The translations under genes were made by a program, and so were the position numbers. A DNA stretch of 24,073 nucleotides from Oscillospiraceae bacterium (GTDB lineage: Bacteria > Bacillota_A > Clostridia > Oscillospirales > Oscillospiraceae), in assembly GCA_017540945.1 (NCBI GenBank), contig JAFYAB010000031.1, forward strand, positions 1 through 24,073, read 5' to 3'. The notes below the pieces were generated by a model that was not told the DNA's origin, did not search any database, and saw nothing but the letters and a program-made list of their open reading frames with translations. Below, one piece after another: positions 1 to 8,216 of this stretch (position 1 is its first letter; each line of letters starts with the position of its first letter).

Positions 1-69
1 CTGCTCCTGCTGGGCCTGATCGTCTGCTATTCCCTGCTGACGCTGCTGTATTATCAGCATTTGGCATAG
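1..69 (+). CDS. C-terminal end of a membrane protein (partial)
   Basis: Frame 1 is open from the window edge to a TAG at 67-69 and encodes 22 residues, almost all hydrophobic (Leu, Ile, Val, Tyr), ending in YYQHLA. This looks like the last transmembrane segment of an integral membrane protein on the + strand. A terminator follows directly, which supports a genuine gene end. The family cannot be told from 22 residues. A transporter permease is possible given the transport genes downstream, but that is a guess. Confidence 0.5.
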   Translation: MLLLGLIVCYSLLTLLYYQHLA

Positions 70-102
70 TCAAACGGCTTGCGGCCCTGCGGCTCGCGTT
101 CT

Positions 103-141
103 CCACAGCGTTCTCCGATGGGAGGACGCTGTGGTTTTTTT
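103..141 (+). terminator. Rho-independent terminator
   Basis: CCACAGCG (103-110) pairs perfectly with CGCTGTGG (127-134), with further pairing inside the loop (CTCC with GGAG), followed by seven T residues (135-141). It lies 33 bases after the partial membrane-protein gene and before the sigma-factor gene, so it separates two transcription units. Confidence 0.85.
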
Positions 142-181
142 CACAGATGTTACCTTTTCTGCGCTTACAGCGTTATAATAA

Positions 182-694
182 ATGAAAGGATTCTTTCCGG
201 GAAAGGCAGGCGATGCAGACTTGGACAAGCAAATCTATACGGAGGCGGTTCGGCGGAACAGCCAGCGGGTGTATCTGTTGGCCCTGTCCTTTACCCGGCA
301 GCGGCAGGACGCGGAGGACGTGATGCAGACCGTTTTCCTGAAGCTGTGGAAGCATCCGATTGCTTTCACAGACGAGACCCATATGGACAAATGGCTGACC
401 AAGGTGACGGTCAACGAGAGCCGGAGCCTGCTGCGGGCCAGAGCCCGGGAGCCGCTCTCCATCGACGAGCTGGAAGCCCTGGGTACGGCTGCCGGGGAAC
501 CGGAGGAGTTTGATTTGATTTCCGCGGTTTTGCGGCTTCCGGAACCCCTGCGCGCCGTCATCCACCTGCACTACTACGAGGATCTGCCGATCAAAGAGAT
601 TGCAAGTCTGCTGAATATCAGTCAGGCGTCGGTTAAAATGCGGCTGGTCCGGGGGCGAAAACGCCTGAAATCTGAGTTAACGGAGGGCGAGTAA
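182..694 (+). CDS. ECF-type RNA polymerase sigma factor
   Basis: This 170-residue protein has the size and two-domain layout of sigma-70 ECF factors. Region 2 is visible around residues 20-70 (VYLLALSFTRQRQDAEDVMQ, FLKLW), and region 4 near residues 118-165 carries the helix-turn-helix (PIKEIASLLNISQASVKMRL, then RGRKRLK). It should direct polymerase to a small set of promoters and be held inactive by the membrane protein encoded one base downstream. The start is uncertain: the ATG at 182 has no clear ribosome site, and a TATAAT (174-179) lies two bases before it. A TTG at 221 would give a start near LDKQIYTEAV, more typical of the family. Target promoters are unknown; autoregulation of the operon is the obvious inference. 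Confidence 0.9.
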   Translation: MKGFFPGKAGDADLDKQIYTEAVRRNSQRVYLLALSFTRQRQDAEDVMQTVFLKLWKHPIAFTDETHMDKWLTKVTVNESRSLLRARAREPLSIDELEALGTAAGEPEEFDLISAVLRLPEPLRAVIHLHYYEDLPIKEIASLLNISQASVKMRLVRGRKRLKSELTEGE

Positions 695-695
695 A

Positions 696-1931
696 ATGAC
701 AAAAGATCAATATCGTGAAGCATTTTCCAAGATTCAGCCTTCCAAAGAGGCTGTCGATCGTTTATTGGAGATCCCGAAAGAACACCCAAAGCGCAGGGCT
801 TCGATCCGACTCGGCGCGCTGATTGCCGTGGCCGCGGTGGTCATCCTGCTGCTGGGCGGTACGGTTTACGCGATCTCCCATTGGTTCCAGCTGACAGACG
901 GTAACCAAATTGATGAACCGAAGCAGTTGGAAAGCGGCGAGCCGTCCCGCCCTGCCCCGCAGAATGGGATCAGGCTGGAAGACCAGGGAGAAGGAAACTA
1001 TATCGGCTTCATCTTGGACGGCTGGAGCTTGTCGGACCGGAAGAACGGCTCAAACAACATCATGCTGAAGGCAGTCACGTCATACCGACAGCCCGATTCT
1101 CAGCCTGTGCTGGACGCGGAAACCCTTGCGGCGGCCTATACGCAGTATTTTCCCATTACGCCTGATGACGAGAAGCTCTGCGTTCAGATCCTGGACCGGG
1201 ACGGTCTGGGCTACCGGGACTACTTTACCCGCTATGAGACGGAGCTGGTAAAGGAAGGGACCCTGAACGGCATGGATACCGTCTGGCTCACCATCAACGG
1301 AGCGCCAAATGATTACGGCAGCCCGGAAGACACGTATCATCTCTTCTGTCACAGCGCGGAGCTGCACTGCACCTTGGTGGTCAGCTCCAACCGGGGCTTC
1401 GAGCGTTGCGAGGAGGCCCTCTCCCACCTGACGCTGGTAGACTCCGGGGTGCCGATTCGGCGGCAAGCGCTGACCGTCTGTGGTCTGCGGCTGCGGGAGC
1501 TTCCGGAAGGGTTTGAGATCGACTTGGAACACACAGGGACTCTGGAAGGCAGCATGCCAGGCTGGGAGCAAAAGGACCCCAACGCGGATCTGAGCGGTGC
1601 CTACGCCCGCCTTTCTCTGATCCGTCCGTCGGACGGGCTGTGGATCCTTCTCAATGCGGAAGCCTCCCACGATGACTATGAACACGTAAGCGGCTATACC
1701 CTCAACCGCACCGGGACGCTGAACGGTCACATGGTCCTTTGGTTTGACAAGTCCGACGGCATCGAACTGGTTTACCGCTTTGAAGACGGAACCCAGGCCT
1801 GCCTCTACGCCAAAGGCAGAGGCGCGGAGGTTGAAGCGCTCCTGGAGGAGCTGGCGCTTCACGTGGAACCCGTCCCCATGGACCTGATCAAGGGAGCTCC
1901 CCTGGAATTCTTCGGCCTTGCCCAGGGCTGA
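696..1931 (+). CDS. membrane-anchored anti-sigma-like protein with duplicated ectodomain
   Basis: The 411-residue protein begins one base after the sigma-factor stop, the usual sigma/anti-sigma pairing. Residues 1-37 are a charged cytosolic segment, residues about 39-60 form one transmembrane helix (IAVAAVVILLLGGTVYAIS), and about 350 residues lie outside. The ectodomain looks like two related halves: each contains a GTLNG-x-x-x-V/L-W motif, at about residues 189-198 and 341-350, followed by strand-rich sequence. By position it should bind the ECF factor and respond to an extracellular signal. It has no zinc-binding ZAS motif (HxxxCxxC), so it is not a classical zinc anti-sigma factor. It resembles the DUF4179/DUF4367-type partners common in Clostridia only in layout; the family assignment is inferred. 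Confidence 0.7.
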   Translation: MTKDQYREAFSKIQPSKEAVDRLLEIPKEHPKRRASIRLGALIAVAAVVILLLGGTVYAISHWFQLTDGNQIDEPKQLESGEPSRPAPQNGIRLEDQGEGNYIGFILDGWSLSDRKNGSNNIMLKAVTSYRQPDSQPVLDAETLAAAYTQYFPITPDDEKLCVQILDRDGLGYRDYFTRYETELVKEGTLNGMDTVWLTINGAPNDYGSPEDTYHLFCHSAELHCTLVVSSNRGFERCEEALSHLTLVDSGVPIRRQALTVCGLRLRELPEGFEIDLEHTGTLEGSMPGWEQKDPNADLSGAYARLSLIRPSDGLWILLNAEASHDDYEHVSGYTLNRTGTLNGHMVLWFDKSDGIELVYRFEDGTQACLYAKGRGAEVEALLEELALHVEPVPMDLIKGAPLEFFGLAQG

Positions 1932-1960
1932 TCCAAATCTCGAATAAAGAGGAATGATCT

Positions 1961-4006
1961 ATGAAAAAACGATTGCTCAGAAAGATCGCACTTCTTCTGA
2001 CGGTTCTGCTGCTGTTGAGCGGTTGCGGAAAACCGGAAGATCCATCCAAACCGGAAAACACAGAGAAGCCTGCAAACACTACCGTGCGTGTTACAATGCC
2101 AGACGGTACGGAACCTTCCGCTTCTGAAAAACTCGATCTGCCGAATGAAGTCCGGCTGGATGGCGATACATTGCTGGATATCTGCCCATCGGAAGACGGA
2201 TACTTGCTGCTCTCCAGAGGTATGTATGGCTATCATCTGTCGTCGCTGGACGAAAATCTGACCGTCGGGGAGACCGTTGACCTCCCGGAGCGTTCCCCGG
2301 AGAGCATCCTGGAAGCAGGCGGCAGCCGCTGGACGTTAGAGCGTGCGGAAAGCGGCTATGCAGTCTTCTGTGATGGAGCGCTTTGGACAGAAACAGAACG
2401 GGACACGTTCCAAAATCAGCTCGTATGGTCAGATAATACCCTCTACACGGTTCAGATGCGGGAGCTCTGGTGCGGCAAGAACAAGGTCGCCATGCCGGAC
2501 AAGCCCGGGACAAGCTATGACGTGACCTGCGTGGTACGGGTCAACGGTCAGACCTTCGCGCTGGTAGAGGGCTGGACAGACCATAAGCTGTCGGGCCAAT
2601 GGCTCTGCCCCATCGACGGAAACACCACGCAGCTTAGCTTGCCAGCTTCGGAATTCCCGATTGCAGCGGAGTTTGCATGCTGGAATGAAAACGGAGTCTG
2701 GTTGGTCTCTGGCTCGAAGCTGTACACAACGGACGGGACAAGCGTTTCCGAGCTCTGCGATCTGGCAGCACAGGGTGTGAACATTTCGGAGATGACGCGG
2801 ATCTTGCCGCTTGCGGACGGAACCTTTCTGGTTTTGCAGTGGGACAGCTTGCTGCGGATCGACCCAGACAGGAAAGCAGCCGGAGAGCTGACCATCGGTT
2901 TGTATCGCCCGTCTTACGATACAGACGCGGCGATTGCAGCCTTCAACCGAAGCGGCGCCGACTGGCGGGTGAAGCCCAGAAGCTTTGAGGATCTGGAAAG
3001 CATGAACCTGGCGCTGCTGAACGGCGAACTGGATCTGATCTGCTCCTCTGACCTGGATGTGATGAACAACTACGCGGTCAAGGGCCTGCTTGCTCCCATC
3101 GACGGAAGCGTCACAGCACGGGTCCTGCCCAACCTCGTTCCGCTCTGCACGGTCAACGGCGCCTGCGTCTATCTGCCCCGCACGGTGGAGCTGGAATGCA
3201 GCAGCATCCCAGCATCCTATGTCGGCGCGGAAGACGTGACGGATCTGGACCGCCTAAGGGCGCGGATCGACGCGGCCTGCCCCGAGAGCTATGAGAGCGA
3301 GTGTAAGAGCTTCATGCTGCAGGGCATTCTCTCCCAATGCGGCAGCGGCTGGATCGATTGGGAGACCCGCAGCGCCCACTTTGACAGCCCCTCCTTCCGC
3401 GGCACGCTGGAATTCTGCAACCGATTTGAGAATGACGACTACACTGCTGCGATCAACGCGAACGCCTATCACGAGGCAGGCATCGAGCGCTTCATGCTGA
3501 ATGAAACCCTTTGGCCGGGCACGTATCACTATAAGGTCCACGACGATCCGGAGCGGAACACCCACGCCCGCGTGCTGTTTCCGTTTCCCGTCGGCGGGTA
3601 TCAGGGCTTTGGCCTGCAGGGGCGCGGTTTTTACGCCATCGTAAACGGCGCGAATGCCGCAGGCGGACAGGAATTTCTGGACTTTCTGTTTTCCGAGGAC
3701 CAGTGGTTTGACAAGCCAAATCACCCCGGCGATATGCACAACGATTTCCCAGTCCAGCTCACGCGCCTCGACGCAGTCCTGCAGATGTATATCGAGCGGG
3801 TTTCGACGGACGAGGCCAGGCAGGACGCAAAGGAACTGCGCGAAGGCCTGCTGAACGCGGATCATTTGACGGATACGAACATCAGCGAGCCGGAACAGAT
3901 CATTTTGGAGGAAGCGGAGGCTTATTTCAACGGCGATATTTCTGTTGACGAGGCCGTGCAGCGGATTCAGAACCGGGTGGAGATCTACCTGGCGGAGCGG
4001 GGCTGA
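1961..4006 (+). CDS. lipoprotein with N-terminal repeat domain and ABC substrate-binding domain (paralogue 1)
   Basis: This 681-residue lipoprotein has a signal peptide ending in the lipobox LLSGC with Cys22. Residues about 50-300 are strand-rich and look propeller-like: GYLLL, LVWSDNTLYTV, FACWNENGVWLVSGSKLY and ADGTFLVLQ are repeat-like blades. From about residue 305 a type 1 solute-binding domain begins (LTIGLYRPSYDTDAAIAAF), including LLNGELDLICSSDLDVMNNY and, near the end, FPFPVGG. Ordinary sugar-binding lipoproteins are 400-450 residues, so the N-terminal half is extra. AGAGGA at 1948-1953 supports the ATG at 1961. The downstream paralogue and the MalF/MalG-type permeases suggest capture of a solute for import. 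The ligand is unknown, and a sensing role for the ECF pair is also possible. Confidence 0.8.
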   Translation: MKKRLLRKIALLLTVLLLLSGCGKPEDPSKPENTEKPANTTVRVTMPDGTEPSASEKLDLPNEVRLDGDTLLDICPSEDGYLLLSRGMYGYHLSSLDENLTVGETVDLPERSPESILEAGGSRWTLERAESGYAVFCDGALWTETERDTFQNQLVWSDNTLYTVQMRELWCGKNKVAMPDKPGTSYDVTCVVRVNGQTFALVEGWTDHKLSGQWLCPIDGNTTQLSLPASEFPIAAEFACWNENGVWLVSGSKLYTTDGTSVSELCDLAAQGVNISEMTRILPLADGTFLVLQWDSLLRIDPDRKAAGELTIGLYRPSYDTDAAIAAFNRSGADWRVKPRSFEDLESMNLALLNGELDLICSSDLDVMNNYAVKGLLAPIDGSVTARVLPNLVPLCTVNGACVYLPRTVELECSSIPASYVGAEDVTDLDRLRARIDAACPESYESECKSFMLQGILSQCGSGWIDWETRSAHFDSPSFRGTLEFCNRFENDDYTAAINANAYHEAGIERFMLNETLWPGTYHYKVHDDPERNTHARVLFPFPVGGYQGFGLQGRGFYAIVNGANAAGGQEFLDFLFSEDQWFDKPNHPGDMHNDFPVQLTRLDAVLQMYIERVSTDEARQDAKELREGLLNADHLTDTNISEPEQIILEEAEAYFNGDISVDEAVQRIQNRVEIYLAERG

Positions 4007-4022
4007 TTGGGAGGAATATGAG

Positions 4023-6044
4023 ATGAAACTTCGTTCAATCCTTGTGCTGATTTTGGCAACGGCGCTGCTGTTGAGCGCTTGCGGGAAGCCAAACAATCCG
4101 GAGACGACGGAGGAAGCGCCGGTGGGTTCTGTCGCGGACGTCGTGGACGCGGGCAGCGATACCACGTTTCTGGATTTTTGCCGGACGACAAACGGCTATG
4201 CTGTGCTGTCGAGAACAGCCTCCGGAATGGAGATCAGCGAGCTGGACGCCGAACTGCAGGAAACCGAAAAGAATCCGGTCGATCTCGGGGAAGCCTTTTC
4301 TATTGCGGAGGGCGGAGGGCATCGTTGGATCGTCGTGATGAGCGAGGGCAGCAAGGTCGAGATCCTCTGCGACGAAAGCACCTGGCTGCAGACGGGAATC
4401 AGCGGATATCTGTATCAGAGTCAGCTTGTATGGGAGCAGGATACGCTTTATTCGGTGCTGAACCGCAGCCTTTGGATCGGCCAGACAAAGGTGGAGCTGC
4501 CGGAGGATGGCTCTGGGAAACAATACCAGGTCTATTGCGTTGTGAAGGTCGGCAATCAATTGTATGCTCTTGTAACAGTGAGTTCGGGCGGAGAAGCCGC
4601 TGGTCAATGGCTCTGTCCCATTGACAAAACGACCACAAAGTTGACGCTCCCGGAGCAGTCCTTCCCCCTGCGCGCAAAATTTGCCTGCTGGAACGAGGAC
4701 ACAGCCTGGATGCTCTATGATTCCATGCTATACCGGACCGACGGGAGCTCCTGTGACAGCGTCTGCGATCTGAGCGCTTCCGGTGTGGAAGTCGAGGAAC
4801 TCTTGCGAATCCTGCCTGGGGACAATGGAACCTTCTATGCTTTACAGGAAAATGGCATCCTGCACATCAATCCGAACGTGACCCAGGAAGCAAAGACCTT
4901 GACCATGGGCGTCTACACGCTTTATACTGACTGCGATCAGGCAATCGCCGCTTTTAACCGAACCGGAACCGGCTGGCGAATCCGTGCGAAATACTATAAC
5001 GACATAGAGACGATGAACCTCGCGATATTAAACGGTGAGCTGGACCTGATCTGTTCCCTGGACGAAGGCATTATGCACAATTACGCCTCCAAGGGACTAT
5101 TGGTGCCCATCGACCCGAGCCTGACAGATCAAGTTCTGCCTAACATTGTCGCGGCTTGCTCCGAACGGGGCAGCTGTTGGTATCTGCCCCGGGGCATGCT
5201 GTTTGCCTGTGCGAAGATTCCGAGCAACTGCGTTGATGATCCAGCCGACTTGAAGGATCTGAAGCGGCTTGTGGCAGACATGGACAGATATTGTCCATAC
5301 GTCTATGACTGCTTTACCAAGGAAGCAATGCTGGATTATCTCCTCCAGAATGCCGGAGACGGCTGGGTGGATTGGGACAGTCGAACCGCAGATTTTACCG
5401 GAGAGGAATTCCTTGCGGTACTGGATTTTATAAACCATTTTGAAAATAGCGATGCAACAGCGAATGCAAACATGTATGAAGCAGAACAGGCAGGGAAACA
5501 AATCTTCATAGTCAATTACCCGATCCGCTTAGATCGTTACCATGTACTTCGTTCCTATGATGCCGATACCGGTGAAGAGGCGTGGTACTTCTTCCCATTT
5601 CCGGTAGGTGATTGCTCCGGCTTTGCGATCCGTCAGAATGGTTTCTATGCTGCAGTCCAGGGAAAAAACAAGGCAGGCACCGATGCTTTCCTGAATTTCC
5701 TTTTTTCGGATGATAATTGGTTCGATAAGCCAGAGGATCTGAGCAAGGGAAAGTATGATACTCCGTATCCGGTAAACACAAAACATTGTGAAGAGCTTTT
5801 GAACTTACAATTGGAAGCATGCTTCAACGCTCCGTATTGCGATACAACCGGCTTGAATGAAGCGTCTGTTGAATGGCTTGAGGAGATTAAGCGCGCAGAC
5901 CATTTCTGCTATTCCTGGAGTAATGAAATCAATGATATTATTACGGAAGAAGCCAAGCCGTTTTTCCACGGCGATATTTCTGCCGACGAAGCAGCCCGTC
6001 GCATCCAGAACCGGGTGGAAATCTATCTTTCGGAACGAGGCTGA
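4023..6044 (+). CDS. lipoprotein with N-terminal repeat domain and ABC substrate-binding domain (paralogue 2)
   Basis: This 673-residue paralogue of the preceding gene has the same layout: a signal peptide with lipobox LLSAC (Cys20), a strand-rich repeat region to about residue 285, then a solute-binding domain from about 292 (TLTMGVYTLYTDCDQAIAAF). Both proteins share AAFNR, MNLA-x-LNGELDLICS, FPFPVG and a nearly identical tail (RIQNRVEIYL, ERG), so the genes arose by tandem duplication. The ATG at 4023 is chosen because GGGAGGA (4009-4015) lies seven bases upstream and a proper signal peptide follows; an in-frame ATG at 3945 lies inside the previous gene. Its 3' third, about 5400-5960, looks richer in A and T than its neighbours. 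Ligand unknown. Confidence 0.8.
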   Translation: MKLRSILVLILATALLLSACGKPNNPETTEEAPVGSVADVVDAGSDTTFLDFCRTTNGYAVLSRTASGMEISELDAELQETEKNPVDLGEAFSIAEGGGHRWIVVMSEGSKVEILCDESTWLQTGISGYLYQSQLVWEQDTLYSVLNRSLWIGQTKVELPEDGSGKQYQVYCVVKVGNQLYALVTVSSGGEAAGQWLCPIDKTTTKLTLPEQSFPLRAKFACWNEDTAWMLYDSMLYRTDGSSCDSVCDLSASGVEVEELLRILPGDNGTFYALQENGILHINPNVTQEAKTLTMGVYTLYTDCDQAIAAFNRTGTGWRIRAKYYNDIETMNLAILNGELDLICSLDEGIMHNYASKGLLVPIDPSLTDQVLPNIVAACSERGSCWYLPRGMLFACAKIPSNCVDDPADLKDLKRLVADMDRYCPYVYDCFTKEAMLDYLLQNAGDGWVDWDSRTADFTGEEFLAVLDFINHFENSDATANANMYEAEQAGKQIFIVNYPIRLDRYHVLRSYDADTGEEAWYFFPFPVGDCSGFAIRQNGFYAAVQGKNKAGTDAFLNFLFSDDNWFDKPEDLSKGKYDTPYPVNTKHCEELLNLQLEACFNAPYCDTTGLNEASVEWLEEIKRADHFCYSWSNEINDIITEEAKPFFHGDISADEAARRIQNRVEIYLSERG

Positions 6045-6045
6045 T

Positions 6046-6954
6046 ATGCGGTGCCGAACGATTCCGGTCCGGCTTCGCCTGCCTAAAGCGAAAAGCCCGC
6101 GGAAACGATTACACAAAAAGCCATTGACCTTTCTGTTTCTGATTCCAAGCCTTATCGGCGTGCTGCTCTTCTTTGTGCTGCCATTCGGCATGGTGATCTA
6201 CTACAGTCTGGTCAATCGTCCGGTGGGCGGAGAATGTGTCGGGCTGGACAATTTCAAGGCCCTGCTGGACAATAAGGCCTTTCTGTTGGGGGCAAAGAAC
6301 ACCGGCATTTTACTGGCGGTTTCGGTGCCCCTGGCGGTGCTGCTTCCCCTGAAGCTGGCCCTCTGGCTGGAGCGGGCCATCCCCATGAAGAGCCAGCTCC
6401 GCACGGCCTTCCTCAGCCCTATGCTGGTGCCGATTGCCTCCGTGATTCTGGTCTGGCAGGTGCTGTTTCACCAGAACGGGACCCTGAACGCTTATTTGGG
6501 CTCCCATATTGATTGGTTTCATTCTCCCTGGAGCATTCTGATGGTGCTGCTGCTCTATCTCTGGAAGAACATCGGCTACCACACGATCCTCTTCACGGCG
6601 GCCCTGGCGGCCATCCCGCGGACCTACATCGACATGGCGAACCTGGACGGGGCCAGCCGGACAAAACAGTTCTTCAAGGTGAAGCTGCCCTTCCTGGCCC
6701 CGACGATCTTCTTTGTGGTGCTCATGAGCCTGATCGCCTCCATGAAGATCTTCCGGGAGGTCTGGCTGCTGACGGGCTCCTATCCCTACGAGAGCCTGTA
6801 TCTGCTCCAGCACTTCATGAACAACACCTTCCGCACCATGGACTACCAGAAGCTCAGCGCCGCGGCCCTGATGCTGGCGGTGATCATGGGAGCTTTGATC
6901 GCGGTCCTGCTTCGGGTGGAAAGCTGCTTGGACAGAGACACGGAAAACGAATGA
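6046..6954 (+). CDS. ABC transporter permease, MalF/UgpA type
   Basis: The 302-residue inner-membrane protein has about six hydrophobic segments, beginning with FLFLIPSLIGVLLFFVLPFG. The EAA-type cytoplasmic loop at about residues 193-214 (YIDMANLDGASRTKQFFKVK, then LP) is where the ATPase subunit docks. Such permeases form heterodimers with a MalG-type partner and import sugars or similar solutes delivered by a lipoprotein. The ATG at 6046 comes one base after the lipoprotein stop, with GGAACGAGG as a weak ribosome site, so translation is likely coupled. The partner permease follows after a repeat-filled gap of 292 bases. No ATPase gene is present; a shared MsmX-like ATPase encoded elsewhere is the simplest explanation. 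Confidence 0.88.
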   Translation: MRCRTIPVRLRLPKAKSPRKRLHKKPLTFLFLIPSLIGVLLFFVLPFGMVIYYSLVNRPVGGECVGLDNFKALLDNKAFLLGAKNTGILLAVSVPLAVLLPLKLALWLERAIPMKSQLRTAFLSPMLVPIASVILVWQVLFHQNGTLNAYLGSHIDWFHSPWSILMVLLLYLWKNIGYHTILFTAALAAIPRTYIDMANLDGASRTKQFFKVKLPFLAPTIFFVVLMSLIASMKIFREVWLLTGSYPYESLYLLQHFMNNTFRTMDYQKLSAAALMLAVIMGALIAVLLRVESCLDRDTENE

Positions 6955-6959
6955 CCAAC

Positions 6960-6984
6960 TGTAGCGGCGCACAGCGTGCGCCAT
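6960..6984 (+). repeat. TGTAGCG-hairpin repeat, copy 1
   Basis: TGTAGCG leads into a hairpin, GGCGCAC-AGC-GTGCGCC. Bases 6961-6984 are identical to 9942-9965. The same TGTAG lead with another hairpin sequence occurs at 7169-7193 (inverted) and 9845-9867. Confidence 0.8.
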
Positions 6985-7002
6985 CGTGCCAGCGTTCCGA
7001 TT

Positions 7003-7050
7003 TGTCATTGCGAGACCAGTCCTCAGACTGGTCGTGGCAATCCGTTCCCC
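7003..7050 (+). repeat. palindromic repeat unit, left copy of an inverted pair
   Basis: The unit starts TGTCATTGCGAG, continues with a perfect 8-bp hairpin (GACCAGTC-CTCA-GACTGGTC) and ends GTGGCAATCCGTTCCCC. The right copy at 7097-7145 is its inverse: the flanks match exactly while the hairpin arms differ but still pair. This indicates a family of variable-stem repeats. Confidence 0.85.
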
Positions 7051-7096
7051 CAGCGGCGGCCCACCGATCCGTCGTACGTATCGTAACGTGGTGCGT

Positions 7097-7145
7097 GGGG
7101 AACGGATTGCCACGCCAGTGACACGGTCACTGGCTCGCAATGACA
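7097..7145 (-). repeat. palindromic repeat unit, right copy of an inverted pair
   Basis: Read on the minus strand it begins TGTCATTGCGAG and ends GTGGCAATCCGTTCCCC, as in the copy at 7003-7050. Its internal stem is a different perfect 9-bp hairpin (GCCAGTGAC-ACG-GTCACTGGC on the + strand). About 46 bases separate the two copies. Confidence 0.85.
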
Positions 7146-7168
7146 GATTCGATCCGTTTTCGCGGATC

Positions 7169-7193
7169 GAGCGGGCAAATTGCCCGCGCTACA
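7169..7193 (-). repeat. TGTAGCG-hairpin repeat, copy 2
   Basis: On the minus strand it reads TGTAGCGCGGGCAATTTGCC and continues CGCTC, with the hairpin GCGGGCAA/TTGCCCGC. The copy at 9845-9867 is nearly identical in the other orientation. It lies 53 bases before the start of permease 2. Confidence 0.8.
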
Positions 7194-7246
7194 TTCAGCC
7201 CTGATACGTGCGGGCAGTCGGGGACGCTGCCTCTACGGGAGAAACG

Positions 7247-8107
7247 ATGAAAAAACGACGATTTCAAAACGGATGTTTGGGTATCGCGCTGGGGATCCTG
7301 GCCCTGCTCTTCTTGCTGCCCACGGTGCTGACTGTGGTGAACTCCTTCCTCTCCGCGTCTGAGATCCAGCGCAGCTACGGCTCGGCCCTGGGCAGCGGGG
7401 AATACATGAAGGAGCATGTGATCCTGAAGCTGGTGCCGGACATCGCGACCTTTGCGCAATACAAAACCTTCCTGCTTCAAAGCCCGGAATACCTGCAAAA
7501 GTTCTGGAACTCTGTGCTGTATACGGTCCCCATCACGGTTTTGCAAACGGCGGTTTCCGCCCTGGCTGCTTATGGATTCTGCCGGAAGCCCTCCAGGCTC
7601 CGGCGGGCGATCTTCTTCGGCTATCTGGTGCTGACGCTCATGCCCTATCAGGTAACGCTGGTGCCGAATTACCTGATCAGTAAACAGCTGGGCACCTATG
7701 ACACGATCTGGGCCATTCTGCTGCCGGGAATCTTCTCCCCCTTTGCTGTGTTTTTGCTGACCAAGTACATGCAGCGGATCCCCAAGGTGTATCTGGAGGC
7801 GGCCCAGCTGGACGGCGCAAATGAATGGCAAATCTTCCGCAGGATCTTCCTGCCCCAGTGCAGGAGCGCCCTCTTTGCCGTGGGCATGCTGATCTTTTTC
7901 GATTACTGGAACATGGTAGAACAGCCCATGGTGCTGCTCGAAAGCGAGGAGCTGCAGCCCCTCTCCCTCTATCTGAGCAAAATCAACCAGGGCGAGCTGG
8001 GCCTTGCCTTTGCCGCCGCCGTAATTTACATGATCCCGTGTCTGCTGCTGTTTTTGAACAGTGAAAAACACCTGGAGGCTGGGATTGTCACCGGCGGGAT
8101 TAAATAG
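7247..8107 (+). CDS. ABC transporter permease, MalG type
   Basis: The 286-residue membrane protein opens with a signal-anchor-like helix (LGIALGILALLFLLPTVLTV) and has about six membrane segments in all. The EAA loop is at about residues 181-202 (YLEAAQLDGANEWQIFRRIF, then LP). It is the expected second half of the import channel with the upstream MalF-type permease. The ATG at 7247 is preferred because CGGGAGA lies just upstream and the product begins MKKRRFQNG; a GTG at 7208 would add 13 unlikely residues. The separation from its partner by repeat DNA suggests later insertion into a once compact operon. No nucleotide-binding subunit is encoded nearby. Confidence 0.87.
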   Translation: MKKRRFQNGCLGIALGILALLFLLPTVLTVVNSFLSASEIQRSYGSALGSGEYMKEHVILKLVPDIATFAQYKTFLLQSPEYLQKFWNSVLYTVPITVLQTAVSALAAYGFCRKPSRLRRAIFFGYLVLTLMPYQVTLVPNYLISKQLGTYDTIWAILLPGIFSPFAVFLLTKYMQRIPKVYLEAAQLDGANEWQIFRRIFLPQCRSALFAVGMLIFFDYWNMVEQPMVLLESEELQPLSLYLSKINQGELGLAFAAAVIYMIPCLLLFLNSEKHLEAGIVTGGIK

Positions 8108-8216
8108 AGGCAATAGGCACCAGGCAATAGGCAATAGGAGAACGGGGGACGCGGATTCTTCGCTGCGCTCAGAATGACAGTGTCGGGACGTTGACGCATA
8201 TGTAGGAGACGAATCT
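8108..8216. repeat. short direct repeats and an insertion-type repeat between permease 2 and the fusion protein
   Basis: GGCAATAGG recurs three times with small variations in 8109-8138. A 28-base element at 8153-8180 (GGATTCTTCGCTGCGCTCAG, then AATGACAG) matches 9910-9937 at 26 of 28 positions, and part of it recurs at 18311-18330. The ribosome site of the next gene (TAGGAGAC, 8203-8210) follows. Confidence 0.75.

Larger units (their letters stand above)
6955..7246. other. intergenic region packed with palindromic repeats
   Basis: These 292 bases between two permease genes hold no credible gene. They contain, in order, a TGTAGCG-hairpin repeat (6960-6984), an inverted pair of 48-49 base hairpin repeats (7003-7050 and 7097-7145), and an inverted TGTAGCG-type repeat (7169-7193). 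The ribosome site and start of permease 2 follow. No clear terminator or promoter is seen, so the operon may read through. Confidence 0.85.

Noticed and set aside
6955..7246. Insertion sequence between the permeases
   Set aside because: Inverted units are present but there is no transposase and the span is under 200 bases; called repeats instead.
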